A stretch of 13,790 nucleotides of DNA, taken from contig DHHG01000044.1 of assembly GCA_002403175.1 (NCBI GenBank), positions 1 to 13,790 on the forward strand, read 5' to 3'. Below the pieces are notes generated by a model. The model had not been told where the DNA came from, searched no databases, and was given only the letters and a program-made list of their open reading frames with translations. Shown in pieces: positions 1 to 6,577 of this stretch. The translations under genes were made by a program, and so were the position numbers. The DNA comes from Syntrophaceae bacterium UBA4778. GTDB taxonomy: Bacteria > Desulfobacterota > Syntrophia > Syntrophales > UBA4778. The number at the start of each line of letters is the position of its first letter. Position 1 is the stretch's first letter.

Positions 1-326
1 TCCTGTACTCCCTCAACTCCTCTCATAGCCGTCTCTACTCGCCGGACACAGGCTGCGCAGGTCATTCCTCCAATGGAGATGGAAGTCCTCTCGATTGCCG
101 GTTCCATCCTATCGAGACCAATTGCCTCATACCCTAGTTCCCTTACTCTTTCGGATATCCGGTCGGCTGTTATCCGGTCGGGATCGTACTCGACGAGCGC
201 TTTTTCTGTCGCAAGATTGACGGACACATTTTTGATTCCGTCCAGTTCCGAAAGCCCCGTCTCGATCCTCCGGACACAAGAGGCGCAAGTCATCCCGCCT
301 ATGTTGAGTTTTATTTTTTTATCCAA
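1..326 (-). CDS. copA: Copper-translocating P-type ATPase, N-terminal part (two HMA domains)
   Basis: The minus strand encodes 108 codons before the window edge, so only the cytosolic N-terminus is visible. It contains two heavy-metal-associated (HMA) domains in tandem, each with a GGMTCAxC metal site: Cys14/Cys17 and Cys90/Cys93. Each site is followed by a helix, a GV/GI turn and, in the first domain, the closing helix ending ELGYEAIG. Tandem HMA domains with this motif are typical of the N-terminus of Cu(I)-exporting P1B-type ATPases, which pump copper out of the cytoplasm. The ATPase core (CPC, DKTGT) is outside the window, so a free two-HMA protein cannot be excluded. I chose TTG at 326-324 because an in-frame stop lies a few codons upstream and the next ATG falls inside the metal motif. 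There is no good Shine-Dalgarno just before it. The start overlaps the end of an upstream minus-strand frame by 8 bases, which suggests coupled translation. Confidence 0.85.
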   Translation of the reverse strand, partial: MDKKIKLNIGGMTCASCVRRIETGLSELDGIKNVSVNLATEKALVEYDPDRITADRISERVRELGYEAIGLDRMEPAIERTSISIGGMTCAACVRRVETAMRGVEGVQ

Positions 327-474
327 TTTCGAAACCCGCTTTTTCTATCCTTTCCCCGAGCAGCTTACATCGAGATAGTTTATTCATCATCGAAAAGGCC
401 CTTGCCTTTTTGAACATCGAACCTGACATACTCACCCCATCAGTGCCGTTCAATGCCTTACAGCATCTAGCAAT
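319..474 (-). pseudogene. Possible decayed HMA domain or short leader ORF upstream of copA
   Basis: On the minus strand a frame is open from the codon after a stop at 477-475 down to TAA at 321-319. Possible starts are TTG 453, GTG 435, ATG 429 and ATG 417; none has a convincing Shine-Dalgarno. The translation reads ARCCKALNGTDGVS near its beginning and LGERIEKAGFEIG at its end. The end matches, residue type by residue type, the closing helix of the neighbouring HMA domain (ISERVRELGYE), and KALNGTDGVS resembles the HMA helix plus GV turn at about the right distance. The CxxC site is not intact: TGC lies in another frame just before GCT AGA TGC, as if about two bases were lost there. I infer a decayed extra HMA domain or small copper chaperone. 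The alternative is a chance leader ORF. Its stop overlaps the copA start by 8 bases. Confidence 0.35.
393..411. other. Short hairpin AAAAGGC-CCTT-GCCTTTT in the copA leader
   Basis: A perfect 7-bp inverted repeat with a 4-base loop is followed by a fifth T on the plus strand. It looks like a small intrinsic terminator in the plus direction, but no plus-strand gene ends upstream of it. On the minus strand it falls between the predicted promoter and the copA start, inside the possible HMA remnant. It could act as a weak attenuator or be incidental. Confidence 0.25.
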
Positions 475-544
475 TCACATAATTTCCCCAGATCTGTATG
501 GTATCATGGTTTACACCAGAGCTTCTGATTTTTTGTATCTTTCT

Positions 545-573
545 TTGAAATTGACTTGATGTTCATATATATT
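545..573 (+). promoter_or_regulatory. Sigma70-type promoter reading toward the 647-1129 gene
   Basis: TTGAAA (545-550), a 17-base spacer and TATATT (568-573) form a good sigma70-like promoter, with a predicted transcript start near 580 and a leader of about 65 bases before the ATG at 647. Its -10 box occupies almost the same bases as the -10 of the opposing copA-directed promoter, so the two probably compete for RNA polymerase. Confidence 0.5.
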
Positions 574-596
574 ATGCCGTAAATGGATGTTGTCAA
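569..596 (-). promoter_or_regulatory. Sigma70-type promoter reading toward copA
   Basis: On the minus strand a perfect -35 box TTGACA (596-591) is followed after 16 bases by TAATAT (574-569). Transcription would begin near 562, giving a leader of over 200 bases before the copA TTG and covering the small HMA-like frame. I did not recognise a CueR or CsoR operator by eye. Confidence 0.55.
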
Positions 597-646
597 GATC
601 GGCACCGTGCAATTCACAACCACCTCGCTAAAGGCAATACCTTAAT

Positions 647-1129
647 ATGGGAATAACCAGACTGGAAGAAATATTTAGAAAAACGGATCACACAGGCCTT
701 TCGTCTACTGAAGAAAACAGAAACGATCTGATCCGCAAATTAAAAACAGTTAGGGACCCGAGGGAGAGGGACCGGATTCTGCGTCTCCTCTCAGGTCAGG
801 AATTGCCGACCGCGGTACCAACCACTGCTCCGTCGACTGTCCCTGCTGACAAACGTGTTGGTTCATCTGAAATTCCCCAAGAGGAATTGCCATCGCCATC
901 CGATAAAATACCTATGAAAGGTATCGGCGTACTCATATCCGCCGTTATGCCTGCCTTCTTTTTAATGATGGGAATCATGCTGGCTCTGTCCTCCCTGGCT
1001 GGTCTGGCGAAAGGAAAGGGAATTGAAGAAATCGTTCCCGAATTGATTACTCCTGTCATGCTGATGGTTTTCGGCATACTTGGGCTCTTGAAATTGAAAA
1101 AAAAGGATCTGCCTAAAATCCCGGAATAA
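647..1129 (+). CDS. Small two-helix membrane protein of unknown function
   Basis: This 160-residue protein is not one I recognise. Residues 1-50 are highly charged and probably helical. Residues 53-88 are rich in Pro, Thr and Ser and look like a flexible linker. Two hydrophobic segments follow, about 92-120 and 133-150, separated by a short charged loop (AKGKGIEE), and the protein ends in a lysine-rich tail. There is no signal peptide, so the soluble N-terminal part and the tail probably lie in the cytoplasm with a helical hairpin in the inner membrane. The ATG has only a weak AAGG about 12 bases upstream. It has its own promoter at 545-573 and a terminator-like hairpin after the stop, so it is probably monocistronic. 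Its position opposite copA could mean a link to copper or stress, but nothing in the protein shows this. Confidence 0.75.
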   Translation: MGITRLEEIFRKTDHTGLSSTEENRNDLIRKLKTVRDPRERDRILRLLSGQELPTAVPTTAPSTVPADKRVGSSEIPQEELPSPSDKIPMKGIGVLISAVMPAFFLMMGIMLALSSLAGLAKGKGIEEIVPELITPVMLMVFGILGLLKLKKKDLPKIPE

Positions 1130-1169
1130 TACCGCATTTTTCCGCTTTGATCTTTAAAACAGGAACCAT

Positions 1170-1200
1170 AAAAAGAGCAGCCTCGCGGCTTCGACTTTTT
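1170..1200. terminator. Terminator-like hairpin with A-tract and T-tract
   Basis: About 40 bases after the stop of the membrane-protein gene, AAAAAG (1170-1175) can pair with CTTTTT (1195-1200) around an inner AGCC-TCGC-GGCT hairpin, with a small unpaired bulge between. The symmetric A and T tracts would let it work in both directions. The GC core is only 4 bp, so this is a moderate candidate. Confidence 0.4.
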
Positions 1201-1598
1201 CAAACTCATTGAAGATTCACCGAAGCAAGCTCCGCCGAATCTCCGATCCTTAAGGAAGATGTTTAAACATGATTCGCTCGCTTAACCAGCGCAAATGGCT
1301 GGGAACGCGCTTGCTGCCGGATTCATCTTTTCTCCTAATCTCATTTAAGGTATTCCGCAAACAAAAATCATACCTTGTTCAATAGTCGCTCGCAATAGAT
1401 TCGATCAAACTAAAAAAGAACCGGCTGTTCATTTCTTTCTTCTATTTGTGAACCTGAATTCTTTACAAAGGATTAATGGATGTGCTAAAAACAAAGTAGA
1501 CTGAATCCGGATATCCTCCATACAACCGGGTTGATCTCACTCTCGTTAATTTTGCAGTCCAAAACAGAAGGATTCACTTACTTCAGCAGGAGGTTACG
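1201..1598. other. Long intergenic region upstream of superoxide dismutase
   Basis: About 400 bases hold no supported gene. A 38-codon frame at 1269-1385 has no Shine-Dalgarno and no recognisable product. A 12-bp perfect palindrome, ATGTTTAAACAT, lies at 1259-1270. A weak promoter candidate for the dismutase is TTTACA (1462-1467), 18 bases, TAAAAA (1486-1491). No metal- or redox-regulator site was recognised. Confidence 0.4.
1588..1593 (+). promoter_or_regulatory. Strong ribosome binding site for superoxide dismutase
   Basis: AGGAGG lies five bases before the ATG at 1599. It fixes the start and suggests efficient translation. Confidence 0.8.
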
Positions 1599-2213
1599 AT
1601 GGGTAATAACGTTTTCTACAGTCTTCCGAAACTCCCTTATGGTTACAATGAGCTCGAGCCTTTTATTTCGGAAGAGCAACTGACGATTCATCATGACAAG
1701 CATCACCAAGCTTACGTTACAGGCGCCAATTCCATTCTGGAAAAACTGGATAAAGCCCGCAAAGAGAATGCCGATATGGATTTGAAAGCTACCCTGAAAG
1801 AGCTTTCATTTAATATCGGGGGGCATATATTGCACTCCCTATTCTGGGAAAATATGGCACCAAAGGGAAAAGGCGGAGAAAGGCCTTCTGGTGTGCTGGG
1901 AAGCGCCATTGATAAAGAATTCGGAAGTTTTGAACGTTTCCAAAAGGAGTTTACGCAGGCAGCGACCAGCGCGGAAGGTTCCGGGTGGGCTGCACTTAGT
2001 TTTTGTCTTCAGACCAACAGACCGATCATCATGCAAATTGAAAAACACAATGTGAACGTTTTTCCCACGTTCAGAATCCTGATGGTGCTGGATGTATGGG
2101 AGCACGCGTACTATCTTGATTATAAGAATTTGAGGCCTAAATTCATCGAGGCATTCTGGAATATCGTAAACTGGAATGAAGTAAATAACCGGCTCGTGTC
2201 TCTGCTGAAATAG
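1599..2213 (+). CDS. Superoxide dismutase, Fe/Mn family
   Basis: This 204-residue enzyme converts superoxide to hydrogen peroxide and oxygen. By alignment from memory with the E. coli Mn enzyme, the metal ligands are His31 (IHHDKHH), His79 (GGHILHS), Asp165 and His169 ([11 protein letters not shown]), and Tyr39 is the gateway tyrosine. Gly75, four residues before His79, is the Mn-type choice where Fe enzymes often carry Gln. The outer-sphere residue that is usually Gln appears to be His150 (IEKHNVN), as in the iron enzyme of Mycobacterium tuberculosis and in Sulfolobus-type enzymes. The stretch [13 protein letters not shown] also resembles archaeal and actinobacterial dismutases. Metal choice therefore cannot be read off; it may be Fe or cambialistic. 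No signal peptide is present, so the protein is cytoplasmic. It stands alone, with long gaps on both sides. Confidence 0.97.
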   Translation: MGNNVFYSLPKLPYGYNELEPFISEEQLTIHHDKHHQAYVTGANSILEKLDKARKENADMDLKATLKELSFNIGGHILHSLFWENMAPKGKGGERPSGVLGSAIDKEFGSFERFQKEFTQAATSAEGSGWAALSFCLQTNRPIIMQIEKHNVNVFPTFRILMVLDVWEHAYYLDYKNLRPKFIEAFWNIVNWNEVNNRLVSLLK

Positions 2214-2394
2214 CAGCCCGATCGCACGCTGTCAACAACACCGGTTACAGGCGAATATCCGGAGCTTTCTTAATAGATCCAACTCCACATCGTTATAGAC
2301 TCAATTTTGCTCTGTATACAAGCTGTCGATTGCAGGTTTTCTTTTTTGGAAGGCATGTCCATCGTAAGTTCTTTTCTACTTCGGTGAAAATACA

Positions 2395-2823
2395 ATGCGC
2401 ACAAAAAGAGATGAGCAAATCATTGAGATTTTCAAGAAGAACGAATCCATCGCCGTGTTTGGCATGTCCAGGAGTATGAAAAAGCCGTCCAATTGGATTC
2501 CCGTGTATTTAAGCACCAGGAATTACAACATCATACCTATTAACCCTCAGGCTGCACATATTAAGGGGTGGAAGAGTTATCCCGATTTAAGGAGCATCCC
2601 GGGACAAATCGATATCCTACAGATTTTCAGACCTCCCGAAGACGCTCTGGATATTGTAAGGAAGGCAATCGAGCGCAGAAAAAGCCGAGGGGACATAAAG
2701 GTCATCTGGCTTCAGGAAGGTGAAGACGAAGAAGCGCGCGAGCTGGCCGAATCGGAAGACATAACATTCATACAAGGTCTCTGTATGTATCGAGAGTATA
2801 AAAGACTAATGTTGAAATCATAA
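2395..2823 (+). CDS. CoA-binding domain protein (CoA_binding_2, YccU-like)
   Basis: This 142-residue protein is one Rossmann-type CoA_binding_2 domain. Visible family features are IAVFGMSRSMKKPSNWIPVY near residues 19-38 (nucleotide loop), IIPINPQA (46-53), the YPDL element, VDIL-type strand with FRPPEDALDIV, the strand KVIWLQEG, and a C-terminal segment around GLCMYREYKRL where relatives often have a conserved Cys and Lys/Glu. Relatives are thought to bind CoA or a similar nucleotide; their cellular role is not settled. It is cytoplasmic. The ATG at 2395 lacks a clear Shine-Dalgarno, but the domain begins close to it, so an upstream start is unnecessary. It lies 75 bases before glk and could be the first gene of that run, although this spacing is wider than the gaps downstream. 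Confidence 0.88.
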   Translation: MRTKRDEQIIEIFKKNESIAVFGMSRSMKKPSNWIPVYLSTRNYNIIPINPQAAHIKGWKSYPDLRSIPGQIDILQIFRPPEDALDIVRKAIERRKSRGDIKVIWLQEGEDEEARELAESEDITFIQGLCMYREYKRLMLKS

Positions 2824-2898
2824 AACTCTGAAGGAATCGCTTCGACAGGACCAATTAAATTTAGACGCAATCTTAGATAATATGACCGGTATTGATTC

Positions 2899-3939
2899 GT
2901 GAATGCCCCGGTCTCTGGAAATTCAAATATGCTTCTTGCCGCAGATATTGGAGCAACCAAAACAATCCTTGCCCTTTACTCTTCAGATCATGAGATTTAT
3001 ACCCCTTTGGCCGAAAGTGAATTTTTAACCTCCGAGTTTCCCGATTTGGAATCTCTGGTTGCGAATTTCCTTCGCGAAAAAAACGCAACCGTTAGCAGCG
3101 CAAGCCTGGGGATAGCTGCCCCGATAAAGAACGGACAGGCCACCATGATTAATATGCCCTGGGTGGTCAGCGAAAAGCAATTGAAAGGGGCCCTTGGAAT
3201 TGCCCGCGTTCGCCTTCTAAACGATCTCGAAGCCATCGCCTATTCCGTTCCGATTTTAAGGGAGTCGGATATTCATACCCTTCATAAGGGTATCCCCGAT
3301 CCCAAAGGTTCGATTGCCGTAATCGCACCGGGGACGGGCCTTGGAGAGGCCTTTCTGATCTGGAGTGAAACGGGTTACAACAGCTATGCTTCGGAAGGAG
3401 GCCATACCGATTTTGCCCCTTCCAATCCGATGGAGCTTGAATTGTTGCGCTATCTCTGGACCAAATTTGATCATGTCAGCTACGAGCGTGTGTGCTCGGG
3501 TCCCGGGATATACAATATTTACAATTTTCTGAAAATCAGCGGCAAAGCGGAAGAACCAGCCTGGCTTGCGTCAGAATTGGCCGGATCGGATGATCCTACC
3601 GCCGTTATCGTCAACGCCGCGAAAAGTCAGGAAAGGTCATGCAGGATCTGTGAAATGACAGTCGATATATTCACCTCCGTTCTGGGAGCGGAAGCAGGGA
3701 ATCTGGCACTGAAGGTGCTTTCCACAAATGGCGTGTTTATCGGAGGCGGGATTCCTCCTCGTATCCTGAATTTCCTGATCCATGGCAAGTTCATGCAGCT
3801 TTTCAAGAACAAGGGACGGGAATCCTTCATTGTCTCGGATATACCTGTTCACGTTGTCCTTAACAAAAAAGCCGGTCTGCTGGGAGCTGCTTATTACGGG
3901 CTCACGTACTTGGAAAAAGTACGGGCAAACGAGGTTTGA
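2899..3939 (+). CDS. glk: Glucokinase
   Basis: The product phosphorylates glucose with ATP to glucose-6-phosphate. It belongs to the bacterial Glk family (PF02685): phosphate loop LAADIGATKT (13-22), LGIAAPI followed by INMPW, NDLEAIAYS with the catalytic base Asp109, IAPGTGLGEAFL (142-153), the sugar-binding SEGGHTDFAP (165-174), CSGPGIYNIYNFL, and FIGGGIPPRIL near 280-290. Length (346 residues) fits the family. The outer start is GTG 2899, just after an in-frame stop. ATG 2929 would remove ten residues and begin the protein right before the first strand, as most relatives do. Neither has a good Shine-Dalgarno, so the start is uncertain. It is 34 bases upstream of pgi, whose substrate is its product, so co-transcription is likely. 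Confidence 0.95.
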   Translation: MNAPVSGNSNMLLAADIGATKTILALYSSDHEIYTPLAESEFLTSEFPDLESLVANFLREKNATVSSASLGIAAPIKNGQATMINMPWVVSEKQLKGALGIARVRLLNDLEAIAYSVPILRESDIHTLHKGIPDPKGSIAVIAPGTGLGEAFLIWSETGYNSYASEGGHTDFAPSNPMELELLRYLWTKFDHVSYERVCSGPGIYNIYNFLKISGKAEEPAWLASELAGSDDPTAVIVNAAKSQERSCRICEMTVDIFTSVLGAEAGNLALKVLSTNGVFIGGGIPPRILNFLIHGKFMQLFKNKGRESFIVSDIPVHVVLNKKAGLLGAAYYGLTYLEKVRANEV

Positions 3940-3960
3940 TCTTATCTATCTGGGACTATT

Positions 3961-3969
3961 AAGAAGGGA
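3961..3969 (+). promoter_or_regulatory. Ribosome binding site deciding the pgi start
   Basis: AAGAAGGGA sits four bases before ATG 3974. The reading frame stays open far upstream into glk (to about 3782), so this site is the main reason to start at 3974 rather than earlier. A second ATG at 3983 is too far from it. Confidence 0.7.
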
Positions 3970-3973
3970 TATT

Positions 3974-5713
3974 ATGATTTTGATGACCAACGCTGAAGGA
4001 ATATCAACTGAGCAGACCAAGGAACAAATTTTATACCGACTCGGCCCTTATGAAAACATGATCGATAATGCCCTTAAAAAGATTGAGAGCAATCAGACGA
4101 TGGATCGCATCTGGAAGCGCGATTTCACGGTATGGAAACCGCAGCCCAAAGATATAAAAAACCGGCTGGGTTGGTTGAATGCTCCAGAGAAGATGCTCGA
4201 CAAATTGGAAGAAATGAAAGTCCTGGCCGAAGACCTTCGGTCGGAAGGATACTGTTATACCGTTCTTCTGGGGATGGGCGGATCGAGCCTGGCTCCGGAA
4301 GTGCTCGGAAAATTGTTCGGGGCCCAAAAGAAGTATCCGGAACTGATTGTGCTCGATAGCGTAAATCCCGATGCCATTTCGGCCTGCATGAAAAAACTCG
4401 ATCCCCTGAAAACACTCTTCGTCGTTTCCACGAAATCGGGGGATACGGTGGAAACGATTTCTCTCTTTAAATACTGTTACCGATGGATCTGTGATGAACT
4501 GGGAGACACAGATGCAGGCCGGCATTTCGTTGCAATCACGGACTGTGGGAGCCGGCTTGAAGCGTATGCCAAAAAATTTCAGTTTCGCGGTATCTTCCTG
4601 AACGACCCCGAAATAGGCGGGCGCTTTTCCGCGCTATCCTACTTCGGCCTCTTGCCGGCCATCCTGGGCGGGATCGATGCGAATAAATTGTTGGACAGGG
4701 CAAGGGCTGCTATCCGAGATTGCAGAAATTCGAATGACACTCAAAATCCGGCTGCAAGGCTGGGAGCGGCGCTTGGTGCGCTGGCCCTGTGCGGAAGGGA
4801 TAAATTGACCTTTTTCTTGCCCCCCGCTATTGCCGGTTTCGGAGATTGGCTGGAACAGCTTATAGCCGAAAGCACCGGTAAAGAGGGGAAAGGCATTCTT
4901 CCGGTGATCGGTGAATCGCCCGGTTCTCCTCAAGCATACGGGAACGACCGCTTGTTTGTGCAGATCAGGTTTCAGGAAACAGGTTCGCATAATCCCGATC
5001 TGGCCGATTTGGAAAAGCTAATTGCAGCCGGTCATCCCGTTATTGAAATGAAAATCGAGGACCATTATGACATCGGGTATCACTTCTTTTTGTGGGAGCT
5101 TGCTGTTGCGGTAGCAGGCGCCTATCTTGGGATCAATCCCTTTGATCAACCCGATGTTGAATCGGCCAAGGTCTTGGCCCGCGAAATGATCTCGGATTTT
5201 CTCGAGACATGCGCCTTGCCATCGGAAGCGCCCATTACCATTGGGAATGGTATATCCGTTTACGGCCATATCAAAGCTGCATCTCCGGAAGAGGCTCTGA
5301 ATAATTTTCTTAAAAAGATCCAGCCCGGAGATTACGTAGCTATCCAGGCTTTTATTGCACCTTCCGATGAATCCGACAGAGCGATCCTGGAGCTTAGAAT
5401 GCGCATTCGCGATCGATTCCTGGTGGCAACGACATCCGGATACGGACCTCGTTATCTCCACTCAACGGGCCAATTGCATAAAGGGGACCGGGGGAATGGT
5501 TTGTTCCTTCAATTGACCGCAAATCATTCGAAGGACATATCCATACCCGATGAACCGGATACGATTTCATCATCCGTTACATTCGGGATTCTGAAGACCG
5601 CTCAGGCGCTCGGGGATAAAAAGGCATTGTTGAATGCCGGAAGACGGGTTCTTCATTTCGACCTGGGAACGGATATCCAGGATGGATTACATAAGTTGGT
5701 CCAAGCTGTTTAA
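3974..5713 (+). CDS. pgi: Glucose-6-phosphate isomerase of the transaldolase-fusion lineage, without the transaldolase part
   Basis: This 579-residue enzyme interconverts glucose-6-phosphate and fructose-6-phosphate. Visible SIS-fold features are GMGGSSLAPEVLG (100-112), the phosphate loop STKSGDTVET (152-161), GGRFS with Arg217, the QLIAESTGKEGKG segment containing Glu299, and the C-terminal INPFDQPDVESAK with the conserved Lys399. The end carries SGYGPRYLHSTGQLHKG (488-504). These signatures, and the N-terminal linker DRIWKRDFTVWKPQP...NRLGWL (about 44-68), are those of the C-terminal half of transaldolase/phosphoglucose isomerase fusions rather than of E. coli-type Pgi. The usual fusion is around 950 residues, with transaldolase first; here that half is absent and the protein begins close to the domain boundary. 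The gene sits between glk and rpiA. I am sure of the isomerase call; that this is a natural split rather than loss is inference. Confidence 0.93.
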   Translation: MILMTNAEGISTEQTKEQILYRLGPYENMIDNALKKIESNQTMDRIWKRDFTVWKPQPKDIKNRLGWLNAPEKMLDKLEEMKVLAEDLRSEGYCYTVLLGMGGSSLAPEVLGKLFGAQKKYPELIVLDSVNPDAISACMKKLDPLKTLFVVSTKSGDTVETISLFKYCYRWICDELGDTDAGRHFVAITDCGSRLEAYAKKFQFRGIFLNDPEIGGRFSALSYFGLLPAILGGIDANKLLDRARAAIRDCRNSNDTQNPAARLGAALGALALCGRDKLTFFLPPAIAGFGDWLEQLIAESTGKEGKGILPVIGESPGSPQAYGNDRLFVQIRFQETGSHNPDLADLEKLIAAGHPVIEMKIEDHYDIGYHFFLWELAVAVAGAYLGINPFDQPDVESAKVLAREMISDFLETCALPSEAPITIGNGISVYGHIKAASPEEALNNFLKKIQPGDYVAIQAFIAPSDESDRAILELRMRIRDRFLVATTSGYGPRYLHSTGQLHKGDRGNGLFLQLTANHSKDISIPDEPDTISSSVTFGILKTAQALGDKKALLNAGRRVLHFDLGTDIQDGLHKLVQAV

Positions 5714-5789
5714 TGCTTCCCAAAAATTTTCGGCTTTATAATTGAAAATGAAACCAAACAAAACCAAATCAGACGACAAGGAAACCCAT

Positions 5790-5795
5790 AAGGAG
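5790..5795 (+). promoter_or_regulatory. Ribosome binding site supporting the GTG start of rpiA
   Basis: AAGGAG ends three bases before GTG 5799. The spacing is short, but it is the only Shine-Dalgarno-like sequence near any candidate start; TTG 5742 and ATG 5748 have none. Confidence 0.5.
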
Positions 5796-5798
5796 AAT

Positions 5799-6485
5799 GT
5801 GAACCGGAAACAGCTCAAGGAGCTGGCCGCAATTTCGGCAGTCGATTTTGTAAGAAACGGGATGGTGATAGGGCTCGGACACGGCAGTACCGCAGCCTTG
5901 GCAATTGACCGTATCGGCCAATTGCTCCGCACTAACGAGCTGGAGGATATCCTGGCAATCCCCTGTTCCAAGATGGCTGCCCAGAAAGCCATCAATGCAG
6001 ACATTCCGCTGACAACCCTGGAAGAGAACTTGATTATCGATTTGACGATTGACGGCGCAGACGAAATCGATACCCGGCTGAATTTGATCAAAGGGGGTGG
6101 GGGGGCCCTTCTGCACGAAAGAATCGTCGCTCAGGCAAGCCGCCGGGAAATCATCATTGTCGATGATTCCAAAGTCTCCCCGGTCCTGGGGACCAGAAAA
6201 CCGGTTCCGGTTGAAGTTATTCCTTTCGGGTGGGCTCCCGAAGCTGCTTTCATTGAAAATCTTGGAGCCCGGGTCGCACTCCGAAAGAAAAAAGACGGCG
6301 ATATTTTTATGACCGAAGAAGGGAATTACATTCTGGATTGCCATTTCGGGCCCATCGACCGGATCCCAGAATTATGCGACTGGCTGGAAAGCCGGCCGGG
6401 TATCGTTGCATACGGGCTCTGGTCGGGTATTGCGACCGATATCATTATTGCGGGCGAGAGGGGAATGAGACACCTCAGATCATAG
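5799..6485 (+). CDS. rpiA: Ribose-5-phosphate isomerase A
   Basis: This enzyme interconverts ribose-5-phosphate and ribulose-5-phosphate in the non-oxidative pentose phosphate pathway. From GTG 5799 it is 228 residues, the usual family length, and begins with the expected helix RKQLKELAA. Visible RpiA motifs are the phosphate loop GLGHGSTAA, TIDGADEID with the catalytic Asp/Glu region, LIKGGGGALLHERIVA, and IIIVDDSK with the conserved lysine. The phosphate loop has His where most RpiA proteins have Thr or Ser (GTGST), a mild departure. Starting at TTG 5742 or ATG 5748 would add 17-19 very hydrophilic, lysine-rich residues, which I think less likely. The gap after pgi is 34 to 85 bases depending on the start, so it probably shares the transcript. 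Confidence 0.95.
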   Translation: MNRKQLKELAAISAVDFVRNGMVIGLGHGSTAALAIDRIGQLLRTNELEDILAIPCSKMAAQKAINADIPLTTLEENLIIDLTIDGADEIDTRLNLIKGGGGALLHERIVAQASRREIIIVDDSKVSPVLGTRKPVPVEVIPFGWAPEAAFIENLGARVALRKKKDGDIFMTEEGNYILDCHFGPIDRIPELCDWLESRPGIVAYGLWSGIATDIIIAGERGMRHLRS

Positions 6486-6577
6486 GTCATTTCTGCGCCT
6501 TGTGATACCGCTCCCCCTCACCATACCTCCCCTTCTTTTGTACTGCTATCACTCCGATTTATTTTCAGGAGCCTATT

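Noticed and set aside
73..378. Plus-strand frame of 101 codons
   Set aside because: It is the complement of the clear HMA-coding minus strand, and its sequence has no recognisable domain.
796..1209. Minus-strand frame of 137 codons opposite the membrane-protein gene
   Set aside because: It overlaps the plus-strand gene, which has a promoter and a coherent membrane topology; the minus frame looks like a shadow.
1269..1385. 38-codon plus-strand frame in the intergenic region
   Set aside because: No Shine-Dalgarno, no recognisable product, and length expected by chance.
3782..3973. 64-codon upstream extension of pgi into glk
   Set aside because: It overlaps conserved glk coding sequence in another frame, and a good Shine-Dalgarno precedes ATG 3974.
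4031..4525. Long minus-strand frames opposite pgi, rpiA and the sulfur genes
   Set aside because: All are antisense to well-conserved enzymes and show no motifs of their own.
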